Of a DNA stretch of 37,433 nucleotides, positions 32,634-37,433 are shown piece by piece. The first letter of the stretch is position 1. The number at the start of each line of letters is the position of its first letter. The stretch spans positions 1 through 37,433 of the forward strand of contig SXOD01000004.1 in the NCBI GenBank assembly GCA_005776885.1, in the 5' to 3' direction. The notes below the pieces were generated by a model. The model ran no database searches and had not been told where the DNA came from. It saw only the letters and a list, made by a program, of their open reading frames with translations. A program made the translations under genes and the position numbers. This DNA comes from Planctomycetia bacterium (GTDB lineage: Bacteria; Planctomycetota; Phycisphaerae; Phycisphaerales; SM1A02).

Positions 32634-33976
32634 ATCCACAGGTTCAAAAGGCCGTCGAGATCGCCAAGGCAAACGCCGCTCTGGTCGTCCTGGGCACGGT
32701 TGCCGTCGTCGTGCCCGTCGTCGGCTGGTACTTCGGCTCGGAGCAGCGTGCGCAACTCGTCTCTGACGCCCAGAAGCTTGGCCAGAAGCTTGATTCCATC
32801 ACCCGTGCGGGCCGGATCGACGTGACCCTCGACATCCCCGGCCACGGCCAGTGGAGCACCAACGCCGTCGCCAGCGATGGCCTGATCACGGCACTTCGCG
32901 AGCGAGTGGATTCAATCGTCAACGGCAGCGCCGGCGTCGACAGCCGCGCCGTGAAGCACAATCAGGGACGCCACGGGCCGCTGCAGGCCATCGACGCTTC
33001 CCGGCCAGTCGACATCACGAACGTTCCCTCCAGTGAGCGGCGCGTCTTCCCAGCCAACTTCCACGAGGCGATGGTGCGCGCGTACACGGACCTGTTGGCC
33101 GAAGTGGGGGCTGGAGCTCCCCCCGCGCCAGAGGCCGTCCTCACCATGCTGCAGGCCAAGCAGGCCCGCATCGTCCAAGGCGTTTTCGGGCTCGCCGCAG
33201 GTGCCGCCATGGACGAGCCGCAGGCCAAGAAGTTGCGGGAAGAGCTCGTGGCGGCCCGGCTGTCGCAGTACGCGGACGCCGCGGCGTCCATCAAGTTCTA
33301 CGCATTGGCCCAGGATGTCGGGGCGCCATCAGCACAGTCGCCGGGGATGGACCCGGAGACGTTTTACGGACAGCTCTGGAGCCTCTGGATCACGGAAGAC
33401 GTGCTCGGCGCGGTCGAGGCAGCGAATGACGGCGCGGCCAACGTCCTCACCGCACCCGTGAAGCGAGTGGAGTACATCGCGCCGCTCCAGCTGTATCCAC
33501 CGGCGAAGGAAGGCAACGCCCCCGCCGCTCCGGAGGGTGGGGACGTGGCGCTCGCTGCGCCTGCTGGGCCGGACTTCTCCGCATCCATCACTGGTCGCCG
33601 ATCGAGCGCCATGGGCGACGTCATCCCTGTCCAGGTCGTGGCCATCGTGGAAACGGCCAAGATCCCGGCCTTCGTCGATGCACTGGCCCGGCAGAACTTC
33701 ATTTCGATCTTGGACGCCGGCATCGCGCCGGTGGATGCCTTCGCAGCGGCCAACGACGGATTCCTGTACGGCACGGAACCGTGCTCGCAACTCAATCTCG
33801 TGTTGGAAACCGTCTGGCTCCGAGCTTGGACCTGCGGGATGATGCCGGACGCCGTCCGCACCCGGCTGGGTGCCTCGTGCGGCGGTTCAACCGGCGGCGA
33901 CGCCGGACCCGTGGACCCTTCCGCCGACGGATCGGGTGACGGAACAGATTCTTTTGACCCTTCGGTGAGCGGCTGA
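32630..33976 (+). CDS. PilO-like single-span membrane protein
   Basis: This 448-residue protein has one membrane segment near the N-terminus (about 17-35) and a long periplasmic part. The C-terminal portion, with PVQVVAIVETAKIPAFVDAL followed by NFISILDAGIAPVDAF and LVLETVWLRAWT, resembles a PilO-type ferredoxin-like domain. This assignment rests on position and pattern only. The final 40 residues are Gly/Asp/Ser-rich and likely disordered. The GTG start overlaps the PilM-PilN stop, so expression is coupled. Confidence 0.6.
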   Translation: MNPQVQKAVEIAKANAALVVLGTVAVVVPVVGWYFGSEQRAQLVSDAQKLGQKLDSITRAGRIDVTLDIPGHGQWSTNAVASDGLITALRERVDSIVNGSAGVDSRAVKHNQGRHGPLQAIDASRPVDITNVPSSERRVFPANFHEAMVRAYTDLLAEVGAGAPPAPEAVLTMLQAKQARIVQGVFGLAAGAAMDEPQAKKLREELVAARLSQYADAAASIKFYALAQDVGAPSAQSPGMDPETFYGQLWSLWITEDVLGAVEAANDGAANVLTAPVKRVEYIAPLQLYPPAKEGNAPAAPEGGDVALAAPAGPDFSASITGRRSSAMGDVIPVQVVAIVETAKIPAFVDALARQNFISILDAGIAPVDAFAAANDGFLYGTEPCSQLNLVLETVWLRAWTCGMMPDAVRTRLGASCGGSTGGDAGPVDPSADGSGDGTDSFDPSVSG

Positions 33977-34019
33977 GGCCGCGCCAAAGCCAGCACGAAC
34001 CAGTGCAGAGGACACTTCG

Positions 34020-36032
34020 ATGAGCAAGCACGGCATCTCGGTCTTCGAGCGACATTTTGAGAAGGGCCTGGTCGGCCTCTTTGCCATCGCTGCCGTCGGT
34101 GCGGTGGTATGGGAGTTCGCGCTCAACCAGACGACCGTCAAGGCCGGCAGCCGTGATCTCGCCATCGGCCAGGTGGTGCCGGAGCTCGAGCGGGCCGCGT
34201 CCACATTGCGCAGCAGCACGTCGGGGTCGTTCGGCGATTCCATTCCTGAGCCCACCGAAGGTGCCGCCAGCAGTTTCGCCGCCAACCTTGGCGGCAGCGT
34301 GTCTCCAGTCGCGCAGATCAACCCGCTCACGCCGCGGCTGGCGCCGCCACAGGAGGCTGCCGCGGGTGGCGATGAGCATTACTACGTCCCCGTCTTCGCG
34401 TCGCCCCGTGAAGTCGCTGCCGCACAGTTTTGGGACGCGATCCTCCCGGAGGCCGTGGAACAGAACGAACGGCTCGCGGACTACTTCAAGGGCCTGTCGG
34501 CCCCCTATGACATCGCATGGGTCACTCCCGTCGCCACGATCGACCTCCAGGCCGCGCGTTCCCAGCTCTTGGGGAACAATCCGTCGGCCAAGCCGCCGGA
34601 ACAGGCGATCAGCTCGACGTGGTACGGCGCGGCCACGCTCGTGCTGGATGTCGTCTTTGAGCGCCAGGAGATGAAGAACGATGGCTCGTGGGGACCAACC
34701 ACCGTCGTCGCGCCTGCTCCCTGGCAAGACTCGCTCCGCGGCCAGCTCCTGGGGGGAGAACTCACGCCGACTCGGCGCGAAGAGCTCATCACCTCGCTTG
34801 GCAAGGAGGAGATGCAACTGGCGATTCTTCGGCCCGGGCTCCCGGAAACGCGTCGCGGCCGCGGCGCCGACCCGGTCGCCGAACTGGGGCAATCGAGCGC
34901 CGAGACCGCGGAGTCGACGGCGCCGGACGTCGAGGATGCGCGCGTCAAGATGGAACGCCAGTTCAAGGCGCTCGGCAAGACCATCGACACGATCACCAAG
35001 CGACTGGAGGCGGCAGGGGGACCGTTGTCGGACGAGGAACACCGCAAGCGCAAGCAGGACCGTGACCGGGCCTCCAAGCCAAGCGGTGATGCCGACGGCG
35101 ATGGCGGGAGCGGGGGCGGCGGCGGCGGCGGCAAGGGAGGACCCCCGGGCATGGGTGGCGGTGGCATGAACGGGCGCCGCACTGCGGATGGCGCCGACGC
35201 CAAGGCGGCCGCCAAGAAGGCACAGCAGGCCGATGACCTCCGCCGAAACCTCACTCGGCAACTCAACGATTCCAAGCAGCGCTACGCCACCTTGGCCAAG
35301 GAACTGGGGCTTGATGGCACGGTCGCGCCGACGGCGGCCGCAACTCCCGGCAGCGGCGTCATCTCGTTGGCCAACGACGAGTTCATCGAGGCTTGGACGC
35401 ACGACGTAGCGGTCCAGCCCGGCCGAACCTACCGGTATCGAGCGGCCGTGCAGCACTTCAACCCGTTCTTCGGACGCGAAGCGCTCCTCTCGGACAGCCA
35501 GAAGACGCTTGCACGGTCGCCCATGCTCTCGTCAGCGGTCAGCGATTGGAGCGATCCGATTCGAGTCTCGCAGCGCACGCCGTTCTTCCTGGACACCGTG
35601 ACCAAGACGCTCACGGGCCCGATGGAGGCAACATTCGACGTCTTCCGCGTCCACGATGGCGACGTGAAGAAGGTCGGGTCCTCGGTGCGCATCGGAGACG
35701 TCATCGGTCACGGCAAGGGCGACGAGACCACCGGCGATTTCACGACCGGCTGGCTCATCGCTGGAATCGAGCCCGATCCCTATTCCGCGCTCACCGGCAC
35801 CGAGGAGCAGTTCATCGTGGTGATCCAGGACGTCGCCACCGGCGAGTTGTTCCAGCAGCGCGCCGCACGCGCTGACCGTTCTTCCGCCGAGCGAATCCGA
35901 CTGGCCGCTGAAGCAACTGCCGACAGCCAGCGCGGCACCGAACTGCCCGCCGCTCCGGCTGGTGCCGGCTCGGGCGGCACGCTCGGTGGCGGCGAAGGAG
36001 CGGGCAGCGGCCCTCCAGGGCTGTCTCGCTGA
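34020..36032 (+). CDS. Single-span pilus-cluster protein with coiled coil and Gly-rich insert
   Basis: This 670-residue protein is not assigned to a family. One membrane span lies at about 16-35. Residues 90-280 form a globular part with a DIAWVTPVATIDLQ strand and VLDVVFERQEM. A helical, charged region at about 300-345 and another at 395-430 are likely coiled coils; between them lies a Gly/Asp-rich segment (355-385). The C-terminal part (450-625) has PGRTYRYRAAVQHFNPFFGR, a pattern of an extracytoplasmic beta domain. Its place in the operon suggests a PilP-like role in linking inner and outer membrane parts, but that is inference. ATG 34020 has GAGGA about seven bases upstream. Confidence 0.6.
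   Translation: MSKHGISVFERHFEKGLVGLFAIAAVGAVVWEFALNQTTVKAGSRDLAIGQVVPELERAASTLRSSTSGSFGDSIPEPTEGAASSFAANLGGSVSPVAQINPLTPRLAPPQEAAAGGDEHYYVPVFASPREVAAAQFWDAILPEAVEQNERLADYFKGLSAPYDIAWVTPVATIDLQAARSQLLGNNPSAKPPEQAISSTWYGAATLVLDVVFERQEMKNDGSWGPTTVVAPAPWQDSLRGQLLGGELTPTRREELITSLGKEEMQLAILRPGLPETRRGRGADPVAELGQSSAETAESTAPDVEDARVKMERQFKALGKTIDTITKRLEAAGGPLSDEEHRKRKQDRDRASKPSGDADGDGGSGGGGGGGKGGPPGMGGGGMNGRRTADGADAKAAAKKAQQADDLRRNLTRQLNDSKQRYATLAKELGLDGTVAPTAAATPGSGVISLANDEFIEAWTHDVAVQPGRTYRYRAAVQHFNPFFGREALLSDSQKTLARSPMLSSAVSDWSDPIRVSQRTPFFLDTVTKTLTGPMEATFDVFRVHDGDVKKVGSSVRIGDVIGHGKGDETTGDFTTGWLIAGIEPDPYSALTGTEEQFIVVIQDVATGELFQQRAARADRSSAERIRLAAEATADSQRGTELPAAPAGAGSGGTLGGGEGAGSGPPGLSR
35115..35132 (+). 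repeat. (GGC)6 microsatellite in the third pilus gene
   Basis: Six uninterrupted GGC units encode a Gly run inside the disordered insert. Such runs can gain or lose units without shifting the frame, so length variation among strains is expected. Confidence 0.8.
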
Positions 36033-36114
36033 CGCCTCAGCCCGCGTGGAACGCCGTGTTCAGGAAGGATTGGCTTCCATGGCGTTCGAAGTCCCCCGGC
36101 GCCTCCGCCGTGGA

Positions 36115-36133
36115 CGCTCCTTGAGCGCGTTTT
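36115..36133 (+). terminator. Small stem-loop with T-run after the pilus operon
   Basis: CGCTC (36115-36119) pairs with GAGCG (36123-36127) around a CTT loop, followed by CG and TTTT. The stem is short but GC-only apart from one pair. A longer weak stem, TCCATGGCG with CGCCGTGGA (36076-36084/36106-36114), lies directly upstream. It would separate the pilus operon from the rRNA promoter. Confidence 0.4.
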
Positions 36134-36252
36134 ATTGGCCATCCCAGCGGTTCCCGGGGTCGTTTTCGGCTCACCTGGAACACCGGACCGACGCGGCGCC
36201 GATGTGCGGAACCATCAGTTTCTGTGGACAAATCGTCAACTGATCGCCTCGG

Positions 36253-36280
36253 TTGACAGGCTCCGAGGATTTGCTACACT
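36253..36280 (+). promoter_or_regulatory. Strong sigma-70 promoter of the 23S rRNA gene
   Basis: TTGACA (36253-36258) is a perfect -35, followed after 16 bases by TACACT (36275-36280) as -10. Transcription would start near 36287, about 185 bases before the 23S gene. This is the best promoter match in the window. The remaining part of the 440-base gap before the 23S gene shows no gene. Confidence 0.78.
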
Positions 36281-36307
36281 CTCCGTTCTGCGCTCAAACG
36301 AGCACAG

Positions 36308-36331
36308 CTGGCTTCGGCCAGATCTTTGACA
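36308..36331 (+). promoter_or_regulatory. BoxB/BoxA-like antitermination leader
   Basis: CTGGC-TTCG-GCCAG (36308-36321) is a hairpin with a very stable UUCG loop, like a BoxB position. It is followed directly by GATCTTTGACA (36321-36331), which resembles the BoxA consensus TGCTCTTTAACA that recruits NusB/S10 to rRNA transcripts. A second hairpin, GCCGG-TTT-CCGGC, is at 36366-36378. Confidence 0.6.
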
Positions 36332-36472
36332 ATCGAGATTGAAGGTTCATGCATCGCGCGACTGTGCCGGTTTCCGGCGCCAGAAGCTCGATGGATGCAC
36401 CGAGAATAGAACGAGCAGCCAAGGCGGCCATGTTCTTCTGACCTCGTCTTGCCGACGGGATCAGGTAGGCAT

Positions 36473-37433
36473 GGCCAAGCTAATAAGGGCACACGATGGA
36501 TGTCTTGGCGTCAAGAGGCGATGAAGGACGTACGAACCTGCGATAAGCCCAGGGGAGCCGGTAACGAGGCTTTGATCCTGGGATCTCCGAATGGGGCAAC
36601 CCACCCGCAAGGGTATCGACACCTGAATGCATAGGGTGTCGAAGCGAACGCAGCGAACTGAAACATCTCAGTAGCTGTAGGAAAGGAAAGCAACCGCGAC
36701 TCCGTAAGTAGCGCCGAGCGAAAGCGGATTTAAGCAGAAGCATTGTGAACCACTTGAATGGTGGACCAGAGAAGGTGATAGTCCTGTAGGAATGCAACTG
36801 TGAATGGCCTAGAGTAGGGTCGGGCTCGAGAAACCCGGCCTGAACATGGGGGGACCACCCTCCAAGCCTGAGTACTCCTTGACGAACGATAGTGAACCAG
36901 TAAGGCGACTGAACGATGAAAAGAACCCCGATAAGGGGAGTCAAAAGAACCTGAAATCGTGTGCTTACACAGCGGTCACGGCCCTTCGGGGTTGTGGCGT
37001 GCCTTGTGCATAATGATCTGGCGAGTTACTGTTTGCGGCAAGGCTAAGCGTTTACGACGCGCAGCCGAAGGGAAACCGAGTCTGACAAGGGCGTGTAGTC
37101 GCAGGCGGTAGGCGCGAAACCGGTTGATCTACCCATGGGCAGGTTGAAGGGAGGGTAAGACCTCCTGGAGGACCGAAGCCGTGAACGTTGAAAAGTTCTG
37201 GCATGACCTGTGGGGAGGGCTTAAAGTGCAATCATAACCGGAGATATCTCGTTCTCCCCGAAATAGTTTTGGGACTAGCCTCGGTTATTCTGCGTGTGGG
37301 GGTAGAGCTACTGAATGGGGTTGAGGGCCTACCCGGCTACTCACCCCAATCAAACTCCGAATACCATACGCGGCAACCCGGGAGTAAGACTGCCGGCCAT
37401 AATGTCGGTGGTCAAAAGGGAAACAACCCAGAC
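36473..37433 (+). rRNA. 23S ribosomal RNA, 5' part (cut by window edge)
   Basis: About 961 bases of the roughly 2.9-kb gene are present. The start GGCCAAGCTAATAAGGGCAC matches the E. coli 23S 5' end (GGTTAAGCGACTAAGCGTAC). GATGGATGTCTTGG, AGAGGCGATGAAGGACGT and ATGGGGCAACCC follow, and GACCGAAGCCGTGAACGTTGA further on is also typical. The 5' end at 36473 is placed by this alignment and may be off by a few bases. No 16S or spacer tRNA precedes it in the 440-base gap, so it is unlinked from 16S at its 5' side. Open frames on the opposite strand are shadows. Confidence 0.96.

Noticed and set aside
36480-36944. Minus-strand open frame of 154 residues
   Set aside because: It lies in the 23S rRNA gene; such frames are often mis-called as proteins.

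Overview
The window is GC-rich, densely packed bacterial chromosome and most likely comes from a planctomycete of the Phycisphaerae/Phycisphaerales type. Three things point there. A secreted serine protease ends in two dockerin/EF-hand-like repeats of the D-x-N-x-x-G-x-x-D-G-V-D-L type followed by a WG(PC) ending. A beta-helix surface protein has a DCNRNGIDD calcium-loop tail. The 23S rRNA gene has no 16S gene upstream and carries its own promoter, and unlinked rRNA genes are known in this phylum. The taxonomic call is inference from these features; no search was run.

Positions 1-6.7 kb: a membrane pyrophosphatase (hppA) cut by the window edge, a DUF418 membrane protein, an ABC importer whose permease and substrate-binding lipoprotein are one polypeptide, an MscS-family channel, and a small DNA/RNA methyltransferase. 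Positions 6.6-11.4 kb: a large unrecognised lipoprotein, a parallel beta-helix secreted protein, two hairpins with identical loops, tRNA-Arg and fabI. Positions 11.4-16.0 kb (minus strand): a tightly overlapping five-gene operon, in transcription order a glutamate-receptor-like K+ channel, a BtpA-family TIM barrel, a class IV aminotransferase, type III pantothenate kinase (coaX) and a degenerate MnmE-like GTPase. Positions 16.1-21.7 kb: gap (GAPDH), a DUF3592 protein, serS and the large secreted serine protease.

Positions 21.7-27.4 kb (minus strand): a second overlapping operon of M20 dipeptidase, an 841-residue membrane-anchored protein with a GATase-like domain, an ABC ATPase without a permease, and nadK. 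Positions 27.5-30.2 kb: a multi-pass membrane protein and a four-S1-domain RNA-binding protein with an RG-rich tail. Positions 30.5-36.0 kb: a type IV pilus/secretion inner-membrane cluster made of a PilM-PilN fusion, a PilO-like protein and a third single-span protein. Positions 36.25-37.4 kb: a strong rRNA promoter, a BoxB/BoxA-like leader and the 5' third of the 23S rRNA gene.

The most unusual items are the glutamate-receptor-channel operon, the fused permease-binding protein, the PilM-PilN fusion cluster, the pair of hairpins with matching loops and covarying stems before tRNA-Arg, and the free-standing 23S gene. Four of six convergent gene pairs overlap at their 3' ends, which fits a compact genome. 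No CRISPR array, insertion sequence or prophage was seen.
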